Positions 1-11,835 are shown, counted from the first letter of the stretch. The stretch is DNA of 45,407 nucleotides from Nemertoderma westbladi (GCA_032718475.1 JAUCBJ010001885.1:1-45407); one strand, 5' to 3'. The notes: generated from the letters alone by a model not told the origin. Made by a program: numbers and translations.

Positions 1-163
1 GTTATGTATGTCCTTCTTCGTCTTTTTATTTTGATATTCATTTAAAATTTTTATAGATTGTTTTGTGCTCTCAGTATTCGGTGTTTTATCTGAATAGCAC
101 ATATATTATAGTTAATTTCCATAAATCAAACAAAATATTTATACCAACGATCCTCTTACCAAT
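1..163. other. Left edge, no feature seen
   Basis: AT-rich sequence with no open frame, splice signal or repeat that I can support. Confidence 0.5.
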
Positions 164-239
164 AGTCTGCAACTGAGAGTCTGCAACTGAGAGTCTGCAA
201 CTGAGAGTCTGCAACTGAGAGTCTGCAACTGAGAGTCTG
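164..239. repeat. 14-bp minisatellite, about 5 copies
   Basis: The unit CTGCAACTGAGAGT is repeated head to tail about five times with no mismatch among the internal copies. The array is short and non-coding. The sequence after it (240-497) is T-rich, with a loose ATTTATTTTGG-like motif recurring at irregular spacing and no gene. Confidence 0.9.
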
Positions 240-505
240 TTTGTTTTGGTTGGTAGAATATTTAATTATTTTGGGAGAATAAGTATTTAATTAATGTACA
301 TTTATTTTGGAAAAATTTGTATTTATTTTGGGGGTTTTGTCATTTATTTTCGTGTGAATAATTGGTTTTGGGGAGCAGTTTTATTTATTTTGGTGTTCAA
401 TAATTGTTTTTGGTGTTTAATGATTTATTTTGGTGTGTGAATAAATTTATTTGGTGTTTAATAATTTTCTATGTGATAACATTATTCAAATTAGTATTGA
501 ATAGC

Positions 506-755
506 CAGATAAGGGGGGAAACTGGACGCAATAAAAATTCATCTATCTCCAGGGGAAATTGGACGCAAATAACAGATTATTACTCTCAAAAATAAAACTG
601 TAATCTGTTCTATTGTGTTTAGTTTATTGTTTTAATACAAACCGTATATATAACATGCCACTGTAACCTGCTCCTTTCCCTAAATTGAAAATTTAACATT
701 GAGGCGGATATTAATACGCCAAGGCGGGCTTTGCGTCCAGTTTTCCCCCTGTCTC
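506..755. mobile_element. hAT-like MITE with 8-bp target duplication
   Basis: The ends are imperfect inverted repeats built around GGGGGGAAACTGGACGCAA on the left and its complement TTGCGTCCAGTTTTCCCCC on the right. The octamer TGAATAGC occurs immediately outside both ends (498-505 and 756-763). An 8-bp duplication and a CAG start fit the hAT superfamily. The 250-bp interior has no coding capacity, so the copy is non-autonomous. The superfamily assignment rests on duplication length and terminal bases only. Confidence 0.75.
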
Positions 756-763
756 TGAATAGC

Positions 764-1982
764 ATAATAATCGAAGTAAAATAAAGTAATTGATTTCATT
801 TTATAATAATAATATTATAGTATTAACGATTGGAGGACTGTAACTGGCACTGGTGTTTCGCCTACCGGTATCAATTCTAGAACAGGTGATATTTTGTATA
901 TCACATATGCTCGAACCAAGGCATCCTAAACAAAAGGTCATGCAGCCGGAATTTACTAGCTAACTAGAGGAGGGATTACAAAGTAAACACGGTGGAAATT
1001 TGACGTAAATCGAAAAGTTAATTATTTCATGAGAATTAATAAAATTGTCATTTATATTTATCCTCCTCCATACCACACTTACAATATTTCTAAAGTTTAG
1101 AATTTCTAAATGTTCTAGAACATTATCTAGTGTCTGTATTGATTTGGTGTACACTGCAGTATAATTTTATAAAATACCTTTAATATTGTAGATCTTTATA
1201 AAATTTTATTATTCTTATTATTTGAGTTTTGCTCGCAAGGGTGAATTATAACTAAAATATAATTATAAATCTAACAATCTCAATTTTACCAAATATTGGG
1301 AACGATATTATATAAGCACTCCTGGGAATGAGATTAATTAACAAGAGTTAAGCATACCATTTCAACTAGCTTTGCAATATTTATCTATTTCTACGTTAAC
1401 TAATGCCGGGAAATATATTGTGTTTTCAGTTTATCGAGATGATTTGAAAACCTAAGAATTTATTAATTATTATATGATAATTGAATCTAAGTTTAAGTTC
1501 GTTTTGTTTGGTATTTCTGCAATATTATGATTGGAATGTTTAGGTATTATAATGATTGCTAACTCTGCAATGTAAGTGTATTGTGTATATATTTGCTTTA
1601 AATAAATGTTAAGTAAGATTTTATACTTGTTTAAAAAGATATTAGTTACCGGTAGTTTATTTGAAAGGTGATACGGTAAACCCGATACTGGAGGTTATTC
1701 GTTGTTATTGTTTATACTATCTTACTTATGAATAGAAATACGAAATAGATTTTTAAGAAATGCCGAAGGTTTATTTTATTTTATCGGTATTAAGCAGTTC
1801 ATTTACTTTATGTGTGCCTTACAATTGAACACCTCGTTTCTTTCGTGGCTCGCCCCACCATGATATCTTAAATTTATTGAAAGTACTCAGTGCAATTTCT
1901 ATTATTGACCGCTGGGAGGCGTTGCCTTTGCTCTATCGATGGGAATTAAACCTCTGATTCATGTTTGTAGATGAGAAAGAAT
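764..1982. other. Gene-free AT-rich spacer
   Basis: No ORF with recognisable content, no inverted termini and no tandem array were found. The segment near 890-920 resembles the AACAGGTGATAT motif of the palindrome at 31.1-31.3 kb, which may be a fragment of the same repeat. Confidence 0.4.
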
Positions 1983-2008
1983 AATTCAATTCAATTCAAT
2001 TCAATTCA
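1983..2008. repeat. (ATTCA)n microsatellite, probable LINE 3' tail
   Basis: About five tandem ATTCA units lie just downstream (minus sense) of the LINE remnant. Short tandem 3' tails are usual for several non-LTR clades, so this probably marks the 3' end of that element. Confidence 0.6.
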
Positions 2009-3949
2009 TCTTTGTATATTTAACACGAAAAATATATAAACATATATATAATATAATAATATAATATATAAATATAATATACATCACCACCTACCAACAT
2101 AATATTTAATAGCCAAAAGCTTACTTTACAAACACGTTTAATCGTAGATTCTTATCGAGATTGAAATTTATGTGAAGTTCAGATGACCGACCACCTACGC
2201 CACAGGGGAGTGATAAAAGTTACATCAGAGTTAATAATATTATTGACTAAGTTTTTACTAGTTTGCAACCGAACAATAATACTGTACATTAAATTCCGCA
2301 TAACTGCTGCACAATCCGTTAAGTAATTTGAGACCCACATTTGAGAAGCACTAAAGTATTTGGATATATTTAATGTATATATATTGTATATTTATTATAT
2401 ATATATTATATGTATATTTGGGGTATCATTATTATTCTAAATATATATTAAACGTTACCGACAATATATTAATATTTATTCTCTTCAAATTGCACTATAA
2501 TTGACAAGTATATATAAGCTGCTACAAAAAGCTCTAAATAGTGTTACCTTAACTTGAAATCGGCGTTTCAGACTATTTCCTTGGGCGTATAATTTCCTAA
2601 TTTGCCAAACTATATCCTTATCATCACTAAGTGTATCTGTAATAAAGTGGCCTAAATATTTAACAGTTTCACGGAACGGAATTTTTAAGGTACCTGATTT
2701 AAATTCTGGGAAAGACCATTTAGATTGAGATTTTGACCTAATAATCAAAATTGCACTTTTCTTTGCACTAAAGTTAACATCGTAATGAATTGTAAACTGA
2801 ATTGTAAACACTTGTTTAATAAAGACTGCATACCCTTTACAGACGGAGAATTTAATACAAGGTCATCCGCATACATAAGGTGATTAAATATCAATGTTAA
2901 GTATATATTAAGTTGATTTAATTCGACAGATAATGTGATGTGGAATGAGATGTGTTAAGGTTGAACTCAAATATATCTTTCGCATCTTCCAGATCGACGG
3001 TTGTGTCATCTGTGATAGATACCATAGTCCTCAAAAGCACCACCCACCCCAGATAATAGCCTAAAATGTGCATGAAACTCTTCTAGGGTAGGAGATGCAC
3101 TGCTATTATTGTTTATATTTGCGGCATTTTTAAATAATTAACCATATTTTTTATTGTCTACTATCACAGATCATGTCTAAGCTGCAATTTAGTTCACTGT
3201 TAATTTCATCTGACCCCAGAGTATTGCAGAATGCGGCTGAGTTCTTGTCATTCCATTTATCTCTTGTATTATTCTCCTTAAACGAATTCTGCGATACCAC
3301 TGGTGTAGTTGCAATATGATTTTCATAATATGAGAAACCTACAGAAATCACACAATGGTTAGAAAATATATTTGGTGCCCTATCGAAAAATTTAGGCCTG
3401 CTCAAATAGCTGCTCCATGCCCCGCAACATAATCAAACGTTGATCGACCATTACTTCCATAAAATGTAAAACTACCCGTATCTTTGTCACTACCAACTCT
3501 ACCATTAAACAAAAGCAATCCGAATGCTTTTCATAATTCCAACAACATATTCCAATAAATGTTAGTCACAGGATCAATATTGTTTCTAACTTTTTGGAAC
3601 CTAAACCTCTCAAAATCAATATCATCACGTTGATATTCATCATGTAATAAATCACATATAGCATGCGAGTCATTCTCAATGAAATCGAATTTGTTCTAGA
3701 ATTTAAGTCACCTATTACTATAATTCTGTATGTTGCGCTGAGCAATCTTATGGCATTTTCAATGGAGCCGAAATTAGATTTAGCATCCTTGGATTGCGAT
3801 GTTGAACCATATGGCGGAATATAAACTGCACACATAATAAACCCATTCATTAGGTACATGTTCAGATGAACCAATTTTGACCCACAGTAAGTCCTCATAC
3901 TGAGAGTAAGTCGCAAGTGGTCGGCTGGTCGGCTTACATATATCATCAT
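2009..3949 (-). pseudogene. Decayed non-LTR LINE (AP-endonuclease plus RT remnants)
   Basis: Three minus-strand blocks in different frames follow the usual ORF2 order. The block at 3566-3949 matches the AP-type endonuclease, with AVYIPPYGS and the catalytic-region motif VIGDLNSRT. The block at 3151-3405 resembles the end of the endonuclease, with an S/N-H-C motif (FSNHCVISV) in place of SDH. The block at 2485-2811 is the post-catalytic RT region, with VKYLGHFITDTLSDD and a LFRAFCSSLY segment. The central RT, including the FADD box, is missing, so the copy is 5'-truncated, internally deleted and frameshifted. It cannot be functional. I cannot fix the clade. Confidence 0.8.
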
Positions 3950-4169
3950 AGGTCTACAATAGACTAGGGTCGTTAAAAGTCATAAGAGTTTATATATAGA
4001 CTATAGGTGGAGCCGACTTGGCCGACAAATTCGACTATTCCAACCACCTCTTGGCCCATATATAAAGGCGACCCAGTCAACTGAGACTAAATTGCAAGTG
4101 GTCGGCTGGTCGGTTTACATATATCATCATAGGCCTACCTTAGATTATATGGAAGGTCGCTAATAGTCG
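3901..4169. repeat. Direct repeat, two roughly 88-bp copies about 181 bp apart
   Basis: The segment at 3901-3987, containing GCAAGTGGTCGGCTGGTCGG and CATATATCATCATAGG, recurs at 4082-4169 with a few substitutions. The first copy overlaps the 5' edge of the LINE remnant, so the duplication may postdate that insertion. No function is suggested. Confidence 0.75.
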
Positions 4170-4189
4170 TAAATCCATCCTACTGGCAT

Positions 4190-4290
4190 TAGAAGTAGAG
4201 GAAATCCAGCAAAGTGTCTTACTGATCTAGACTTTGCTGATGACTTATCAGTACTGTTACAATCACTAGATGGCCATTGGTTTTTCCCTT
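4190..4290 (+). pseudogene. Fragment of a LINE reverse transcriptase (FADD box)
   Basis: Plus-strand translation around 4215-4275 reads TDLDFADDLSVLLQSL. This is the RT catalytic FADD motif with its usual preceding TDLD. Only about 100 bp are recognisable and the frame closes soon after. It is on the opposite strand to the neighbouring LINE and differs in sequence, so it is a separate insertion. Confidence 0.6.
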
Positions 4291-4767
4291 TAGTATTGGG
4301 AGACTTGTAGTTTGTAGATAGTATTTTTATATAATCGGTGAGTTTTTATACACAACTTTTTGATATAATTTTATTTAATATTTCACAATGTTTCTTCGAT
4401 ATCTTTTAATGTTTATAATATTTTATAAACTCTATTGGTTTCGTCATCCAATTTTATAGCACTCTGCGCCTATAGTGTGTGTCATTAATATATTGTATGT
4501 CTGTGTATAGTGCAATCGGAGCACCTCTAATCACAGACATGTCCAATTACATTCTATTGCTACTTGCGATAGACTTCCTGATGTGGCGACATTAAACATT
4601 TGGTGACTACAATGCGATCAATGAATGATACTCGAACTACATAACCATTCACAGACTGGCACCTGTATTATAACCTTTCTTCCATTTGTCTTGTGGGATC
4701 TGTTGGAGATCGCATTATGAAATTCTTCACAAACATTATCTGCAAAGAGATTGCACAATCTAAGATA
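4291..4767. other. Gene-free spacer
   Basis: No coding region, repeat array or paired termini were found in this interval. Confidence 0.4.
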
Positions 4768-6749
4768 CAGTCGGGGTCTCAAAGCGCATCTGTTCTTTGA
4801 GATTTTCTCAAAGAATTAAAAGTGTCTCAAAATTCTAAAAGTGGTCCAAGAAAATGACAAAGTGTCCTCAAAGATTTCAAAGTAGTACTGTCAGTCATTT
4901 CATACAGTCCTGCCTGAAGCTGGCTATGGTATGGGGTATATTGACTTTGACTATAGGGTAAAATATAAGTAATAAAAACCTCTATGAAACAATAAAGATG
5001 CCTCCAAAAAATACTGCAGTGATAAATATTTGTTACTGAAAGTAAGAATTAAACTTACTGCAGTAATAAAAAATTGTCTTTTTCTGCAGTAACAAATAAT
5101 TTGTTACTGCAGTAGAAATTTGTATTCAATTATTTATTAATATTGATTACTGCAGTATAAATTTTTATTCAATTATTTATTAATTTATAAATATTCATTA
5201 TTGCAGTAATAAATATTTGTTACTGCAGTAATAAATATTTATTACTGCAGTATAAATATTTGTTACTGCAGTAACTAATATTTAATACAGCAGTATTTTT
5301 TGTAGGTATTTTTATTGTTTCATAGAGGATTTTATTAATTTATATTTGGACTCTTTAGAGACGCCATAATTGCGGGCTATCGGAATGTGTTGGTATTTGT
5401 GTCATAGACAGTTTGTCTGTTGCCCTATCTATATTAATGTATAGTGCTAAAACTGTACTGTTTAAATTTGTTAAGCCTACGTGAACGCCGAATACCTTTA
5501 CCAATGCATTTCAATGGTCAACCAGCCATACTTTGCCGCACTGTAAATTGTGTTATACAAAGTAAAGAATAACGATAGAGGCAGGAATAAAGACAAATGA
5601 TTCAAGCGCACTAATTGGCTGTTCCCATAGATGTTTTAGGCATTGTTGGTGCGCAATGCATATGGTCAGAGCGACCGCCCAGTCTGCCAAAATCTATTAT
5701 ATAATCAAATGGTACCACAAGCCAAGCAAAGCATGTGACAGTTCTTTCCGACTCTGCACCTGTTTGTTTGAAGGTCGCCGTCCGTGGGTCGCTACTCGCT
5801 AGCTGTGATTGATAGCTTAAACTGGGAGCCGCTTTGCCAGGAGGCGGTACACATCAATTGAATATGAGGCAAACATTTAAAATATGCTCAAATATAAACG
5901 CCAGCGGCAGGGGATATTTTAATATCTCTATTAAGCTAAAACAACACAAGTTTGTAGCCGTTCTATCGTACTTGAAAGTCGAAAGCCTTTCTTAGTTTTT
6001 AAGAAGGAATTCTCGCGCTCTCGTCAACATAGTTATCATATTAATTAAACAGTTAAGGTAGTACGGTTTGACCTGAGGTGACTAATGAAATGAATAACAA
6101 ATGTTATTACAAGCTTTCTCCCAACAGGGCTTCTTTAGGTCATTATAATGAAACTGCGTATACACAGAGATACTACAGTGCAGTTTCTCTTATATTAATT
6201 GTTAATCTGATATTGTATTATGTTATTAAAATAATCTATCTTGTCAAGCATTAATCTTGTTTCACTAATTATGTTTCATATATTATTTGAATGAATGTTT
6301 TTAGAAAGACTTTAGGGTGCCGTAAATTCAATTTGTACTTGCGACCGAAAACCCATCCCGTAATGACCTCAGGAACCTCAATTTGATAAATTAATGGGAA
6401 TATAGCTTCGATGCAACAACTGGCCAGCTCACAAGTATCACTTTGTTGCCCGCATAATATTGTTCCCCGAGAATGCCTCTGCCTCTCAGTTAACTTACCA
6501 CGAGCTGTCAATCAGGAATACCTCGGAGTTTATTTTCTCAAAGAATTAAAAGTGCCGCAAACTACCTCAAAGTAACATTTCTCAAAGAATTCAAAGTGCC
6601 TAAAAGCAGGAAATCACTTTGAGATTCCCAACTAAAAGTGTCTACAAGAATTCAAAGCGGCCGTTGGGAGTAATGTAATGACTTTTAGACACTTTTAGAA
6701 AAACTTTGAGAAAATCTCAAAGAACAGATGCACTTTGAGACCCCGACTG
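4768..6749. mobile_element. Non-autonomous TIR element with TA duplication (Tc1/mariner-like)
   Basis: The left end starts CAGTCGGGGTCTCAAAG and the right end is its inverted counterpart, ending CTTTGAGACCCCGACTG. A TA dinucleotide flanks both ends (4766-4767 and 6750-6751). The terminal repeats run about 45 bp with one indel-like difference. Looser inverted similarity built on CTCAAAGAATTAAAAGTG continues inward to about 4900 and from about 6535. TA target sites and CAGT termini are typical of Tc1/mariner elements. At 1982 bp it has no transposase ORF, so it would depend on a source element elsewhere. A palindromic MITE is nested inside. Confidence 0.8.
4961..5348. mobile_element. Nested palindromic MITE with TACTGCAGTA repeats
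   Basis: The outer arms, about 65 bp around CCTCTATGAAACAATAAA, are inverted copies of one another. The interior is a run of self-complementary TTACTGCAGTAA units separated by AAATATTTG-like spacers, so nearly the whole element can fold. There is no coding capacity. It lies inside the 4768-6749 element and is therefore younger. Confidence 0.75.
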
Positions 6750-7769
6750 TACATGATTTACCGTGTTTGCTGCAAGAAGGCCATGAGGGAAATTATACAG
6801 TTATAAAAGTTATACAATGTGGTGCTGAATGGTATATATATATAACTTGCAGATAGTCATTATACAAGCAGAGATACAGATACACGGGCTAGTTGGATAT
6901 GCGGTTCTTATGTAAACCTAAAAACAACACAACGTGGGAGGATCCTTCGTGAGGATTCTCCCACACCGGGCGTAGGCGTTCCAACATTAGTATATAGAAA
7001 GTGGAGCTTACTCGGGGCGTTTTACAACTTCCTAGGAATTATATTCTCTGAAATTTGCCACGTTTGTAGTTTTTGTTATTCTAAGAATTTTGTACGGTTT
7101 TGTTTTTTCAATTTAGTTTTCCAACATTTCCAAATTGGCCACCAAATGTGGATTTTTGCCCCAATTTGGAAACTTCTAGCACTAAATGATTAAATTCGGA
7201 GTGAAGGCGACTGAAATCTTCAAATGTTCTTCAGAGACTTTGTGCGCGGATAAATTTGCAAGTTTCATTAAAAAATTTCGTTTAGCCAAATTTGGCCATT
7301 TTGGCCACATTTTAATTTTACCCAAAAATTATCAAAATGGTAAATTTTTACATTGTTTTCTCGTTATCACCAAAGCAGCTTGGCCATTTCGATTGAAACT
7401 CATACCAAATACATATCCAATACAGTTGTTCATCGGGTCAAAATATTGGCCAAAAATATTGAACAGTATGCCAATAATTTAACTTTTGGCCAATTTTGGG
7501 CCAAATTTGGATATTTTTGACAATTTTTAAATCGTTATAACTCTGTATCTTTAGGTGGGTGGGAGGGTACGTGTAAGTAGGTATGTAGGAATGGGTATGT
7601 ACGGTTAACTACAGTCAGTAGGTGTGTAATGATAGATGGGTGGGGGTGGGGGTAAGTTTAGCAACCATTAAGTAGTATTACCACTTCTCAATAAGGTAGA
7701 CAGCTGTATGTTTACAGTATAGAACGGTCGTAAAATAGAGGCGTCCTATTGGATGCTATTTATAGATCC
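6750..7769. other. Gene-free region with a small hairpin and G-rich tracts
   Basis: A 12-bp stem built on GTGGGAGGATCC lies at about 6933-6963. From 7120 to 7520 the motif TTTGGCCAAATTTGG and variants recur irregularly. From 7550 to 7660 the strand is G-rich (GGTGGGTGGGAGGG and GGGTGGGGGTGGGGG). The 98-codon open frame at 7186-7482 has low-complexity content and resembles no family that I know. Confidence 0.4.
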
Positions 7770-7917
7770 ATACCCCTTTTCTTTCCCCCTCTTCCCCCTT
7801 TTCTTACGCGCTCTTACCCCCAGCACAGAGAAGATCTTCCCCCAGCTCCAAAGTAGGCAGGGGGAAGAAGTTCTCTGTGCTGAGGGGGAAGGGAAAGGGA
7901 AAAAGGGGGAAGGAAGA
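7770..7917. repeat. Long hairpin / foldback palindrome
   Basis: The left arm, pyrimidine-rich and ending CAGCACAGAGAAGATCTTCC, is complementary to the right arm, which contains GGAAGAAGTTCTCTGTGCTG. A roughly 20-nt loop separates them. The arms are strand-asymmetric (C/T on one side, A/G on the other). It is probably a small foldback MITE, but I could not identify a target-site duplication. Confidence 0.75.
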
Positions 7918-8267
7918 CGAAAATATCATGAAGATCAGCTGATTCTATAAGGGAAATAAATACAGTGTCACAATCAGCTGCATCTTTTTGGGGGATTCCC
8001 TAGACTGTAGCTACTATCTAAACTAGGTACACATGTAGTCTATAAAATCTTTAGAAATTGTACACACAGACAGACCTCTATAGTTCCTCTGCCTGCCGCA
8101 AGGGGGTGAATTACTAGCTCGCTAATGGTACTGCTATGCTAAGGTTGACCTGACCTGTGCTGCGCGAAGTCCCCACGTGTTGTAGTGATGATGCGGGATT
8201 CCAACCAACCCAGGAGCAAAAATAAATAAATTGTTTATAAATATAAAGTACCGCCTTTTAATATGAG

Positions 8268-8476
8268 TATAAACATTATATTCTGCGAATGAATAACATG
8301 ACCTGCATCGGATTTATTTCAAGTACCATAATACATATACTACCGGTAATTATCGCAATTATATATATCTTGGTATACACATTATATTCAGCGAATGAAT
8401 AACAGGACTTGCATAGGAATTATTTCAAGCACCATAATAGATATACTAACTATCGCGATTATTTATATCTTGGTAT
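8268..8476. repeat. Tandem dimer of a roughly 103-bp unit
   Basis: Two adjacent copies share GCGAATGAATAACA, ATTTCAAG, ACCATAATA and ATATATCTTGGTAT-type blocks with scattered substitutions. The divergence indicates an old duplication. The flanks at 7918-8267 and 8477-8894 show no gene. Confidence 0.75.
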
Positions 8477-8894
8477 TTAAATACAAGTGATAGATAATAT
8501 GGATAATAAACAGAGAACAATAAGATGAGATGCAAATACCTTCAAAATAATTCTCCTACTACTACACCGAAGTATTTAAAATATAAAAAATACGTATTTA
8601 AAATAATGGTGGAAAAAGTTGGAGTTTTTGTAAAGCAATATTATTGAGAAATATTAGAAGAGTGCCAAATTATGAAGCAAGTCAATAATCTATGTTTTGC
8701 CACCACTTACGGAATTATATTTGATGGAATGAAAGGCAATTATGCAAAAAATTTAATTTCAAAAATTGTAATTTTATACCTTGATATATACATGAAATAT
8801 ATTTTATTTATTTATATATTTACTACTGATATTGGCAATGTGCAATAATCATGAGTATTATTGAAGTCTATGCTCGACAGAGTTGTAAAGAAGT

Positions 8895-10502
8895 TTACTT
8901 GCGCTTGATGGAATCCAACCACTCATCATATGATACCTGCCCCACTTCATATGGGCAGTATATATGCCCAAAATAATGACGATGATAAACATCCCCTCCT
9001 AATAGTGATTGGCATTTATGACATCTGCGAGGTTTGTGAATCTTACGAGTGAAAGGCTCTGTTGTTGATACTTTACGTCTTCGCCAAGCGGTTGTACGGC
9101 TTATAGGTCGATGTTGCACCTGGACAGGACCTAAAATCATGTCTGATTGAGGCTGTTTGCTATCCCACTGATCCTGGGATGGTCGGTCATAGCTCGGCTG
9201 GATATACTTCGAGTGGGAAGGTATAGGGTATGGATATGGGTAGTATGGATTTGGATTGCAGTTTATGTAAGGTGGGTGGAAGGGTAAATATGGTTGAAAA
9301 GGCATTTGTGGAGGGGGTTCTGAAACTGAAGGGGCTGAAGACTTCGATGAATCAACAGTTTCTTTCCTACTCCTGACAGTGGCGTGGCCTCGGGTATCCA
9401 CAGGATCATAGATAGACATTGGTGTGATGGGTTGCTCGATGTTTTTCCTGAGAGGCTGTGGTTCAGGGAGTGGTTCCTCTGCAACATTTGGGGCAGAACT
9501 CTGCAACCCCAAATTTCCTACAAGAGTTTTAGCCTCTTCCCGTCGGTTTTTTTTTTCCCACCACTGCCTGAGGGTTGTTTCGTTGACATTGTAGAGTGTC
9601 AAATTACAATGATCTGTTATTGCAGAGCAATGGGAAATCCGATTCCGCAGTCTTAGGTAATGTTGACACATCAACTTCCAGCGGGATACAGATATCCTCT
9701 TCCCTGAAGATACAATGCGTTTATTTTCAATATATACTTCTCCCAACCTGATGAATATTGCCTGAACCACTCTAATTAGTGCAGGGCTCAAAGCTGGTGG
9801 ACCTCCACAAACTATACAAGTTCGCAAAGTTTCTGCTCCATCTTGTCCACTCATGGCCTTCTTTAATCTGAAACTTGAAGGATGTGAAGGTCGAGTAGAA
9901 GAAACACTCCTTTGGAATTCGATATGTTTCTTATCATACTCATGAAGTTGATTGAACTTCTTCACAATAGCTGTTGCATCAGTTATGCTCACTATCAAAC
10001 TATTTAGTTCTGCCAGATGTTCCGCCAAAGCAACGACACGATCCCAACCAGGAAGGGAGTCTGCATCCGTTGCTCCTCCACTAGTACTGGCACCAACCAT
10101 ATCATCAATGATCACCACATCCTGCAGTACTGTCTGTTCATTGTTACTACCTGGCGGCTCTAAGTTTTCAAAATCAAGATTGCCATCATCATCCAGAAAA
10201 GGGTCAGCAGCATCACATTCGGGAATGTTGGACATAATAAGTCCAATGTCGACTTCATTGAAATCGACATTTTCGAAACCAGCTTCGATCTTAATATCAA
10301 GCTCCTCCTCAGTCATAATGTCTTCGTGGGTTTGGTGGAGAAGATAGTTCACACCGATCCGCTCTCCAGTGTATGGAGATGGCATGGCAAAGGAATCCAA
10401 TAGAGTCTCACCATATAGTTTTTTATGTTTGTCATGTATGATTTTTTCCAGGTACTCCTGTTGTCTGTTAATTACTACAAATGCCTGGTCCAGTTTCTTG
10501 TG
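8895..10502 (-). CDS. C-terminal exon of the DUF6729/RNase-H-like transposon-type protein
   Basis: The open frame runs about 535 codons to a stop at 8895. I start it at 10502 because the minus strand there shows an acceptor (CTCTAACTGCAG followed by CACAAG) and the frame continues through HKKLDQAF into GERIGVNYLLHQ. The sequence order matches the C-terminal half of DUF6729-type proteins as I know them from fish and invertebrates. First come acidic linkers, then a segment ending EYDKKHIEF, then a CIVCGGPP zinc knuckle, a Pro/Tyr-rich linker, and a terminal module. That module has CHKC, a His-rich turn (YHRHYFGH) and YCPYEVGQ, and ends in basic residues. The upstream transposase-core exon is at 12994-15192, separated by a LINE-containing intron. 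The role is inferred to be DNA binding. This exon itself has no internal break. Confidence 0.65.
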   Translation of the reverse strand, partial: HKKLDQAFVVINRQQEYLEKIIHDKHKKLYGETLLDSFAMPSPYTGERIGVNYLLHQTHEDIMTEEELDIKIEAGFENVDFNEVDIGLIMSNIPECDAADPFLDDDGNLDFENLEPPGSNNEQTVLQDVVIIDDMVGASTSGGATDADSLPGWDRVVALAEHLAELNSLIVSITDATAIVKKFNQLHEYDKKHIEFQRSVSSTRPSHPSSFRLKKAMSGQDGAETLRTCIVCGGPPALSPALIRVVQAIFIRLGEVYIENKRIVSSGKRISVSRWKLMCQHYLRLRNRISHCSAITDHCNLTLYNVNETTLRQWWEKKNRREEAKTLVGNLGLQSSAPNVAEEPLPEPQPLRKNIEQPITPMSIYDPVDTRGHATVRSRKETVDSSKSSAPSVSEPPPQMPFQPYLPFHPPYINCNPNPYYPYPYPIPSHSKYIQPSYDRPSQDQWDSKQPQSDMILGPVQVQHRPISRTTAWRRRKVSTTEPFTRKIHKPRRCHKCQSLLGGDVYHRHYFGHIYCPYEVGQVSYDEWLDSIKRK

Positions 10503-10559
10503 CTGCAGTTAGAGTTCTAACAGTATCAAAATATGAAAAGATTACGCTATTCCGCTTTC

Positions 10560-11835
10560 CTCGGCCAGATTGACCCATACTGGCTGTACTGGTGTTTCGC
10601 TCGATCCTGTTTGTGGATGACACGTCATTGGTGTACAGCTCAACAAACATTCGAGATCTAGAAGTTGCACTTAAAGTTGAGATATCCAAGGTTGCGGACT
10701 GGCTCCTTGATATCCGTTTGACACTAAATTAAAAAACGACTGAATACATAGTGTTTTTTAATGGTAACTTAGATTCAAATAATTTCCCAGCTGTATTTGT
10801 CAATTTTTCTAAATTGAAAATTAATTCTGCAGCAAAATACTTAGGACTTTTTATTGATCGTAACTTAAACTGGAAAACACACTCGCAATACGTATTAAGT
10901 AAAATATCGAAATCAATAGGAATAGTGTATAAACTGAGACACATTATTATTTCCTCTACATTACGGGTTTTGTATTTCTATTTGATACACCCATATCTTA
11001 CCTATGGATTAATCGTATGGGGTGCAGCTAAGTCAAACGTGATAAATCCAGTTAAAACAAAAATAAACAAACTACTGCGGGCAATAACTTTCAGTAATTA
11101 TCGTTCATCTGCTAACCCAATTTATAGACGATTAAATATTTTGCCTATTGACTTACTATGCAAATTCCCAGTTTTATCATTTATGTACAATGTTTCGAAA
11201 GGCAAAGTTCCTGAAGCATAAGCTCCCCATTTTATTAAAACATCACCAGTGCACAACTACGGCACAAGATCATTCCTAAAGGATAACTATCACTTAGTGT
11301 CAACACGTTTGGTAGTCGCACAAGATTCACTGCATTATCAGGGACCTTTGTTATGGAACTCCCTTGCTCTTACGATATGCAGAAGTCCATCTAATCCCAT
11401 ATTTATAACAAAATTGAAAAAAATGTTGTTTTCCTTGCTATAAATAAAATAAAACTGCAAAACATAAACATAAATTATAAATTATATAAATGTGATTAAT
11501 ATTTATAGTAATATCTACAGTACATGCGCACATGTTTGTTGAATATCCTTTCAACCATTTTCGGACAATAAATTATTCGTGACATAGATGTCAAAATTTG
11601 ACAGGCTTACTCCCCCCCCCCCCTCCCCCCCTACCCCTCGCCATCATCTCTGTGAACAGGAGCAGCGCTCAACTAGTAGTAATACTATTATGCTGCCTCT
11701 GTCTATATATATTCAATTGCATAATATAATCATATATCATTGTATTATAATGGATATTACATATTACAAATATGTGGAATTTTTTGTCTACAACATAAAT
11801 GGAAATTAAATGATTGATTGATTGATTGATGATTG
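10560..11835 (+). pseudogene. 5'-truncated LINE (jockey-like RT C-terminal half)
   Basis: Plus-strand translation from about 10600 gives LFVDDTSLVYSS, the RT catalytic box with Val for Ala. It continues through KVADWLLDIRLTLN and, after a stop near 10723, KYLGLFIDRNLNWKTH and YLTYGLIVWG. Thumb and tail regions extend to 11443. A 3' UTR leads to a (TGAT)n tail at about 11809-11835. The copy is truncated just before the catalytic box and has several stops. It lies inside the intron of the minus-strand DUF6729 gene in the opposite orientation. A run of C bases interrupts its 3' UTR near 11612-11633. Confidence 0.8.

Noticed and set aside
7186-7482. 98-codon plus-strand ORF
   Set aside because: The composition reflects repeated TTTGGCCAAATTT motifs. 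There is no homology that I recognise and no splice or promoter support.
9384-10347. Plus-strand open frames opposite the DUF6729 C-terminal exon
   Set aside because: They lie antisense to a well-supported coding exon and show Ser/Pro-rich shadow composition without domain content.
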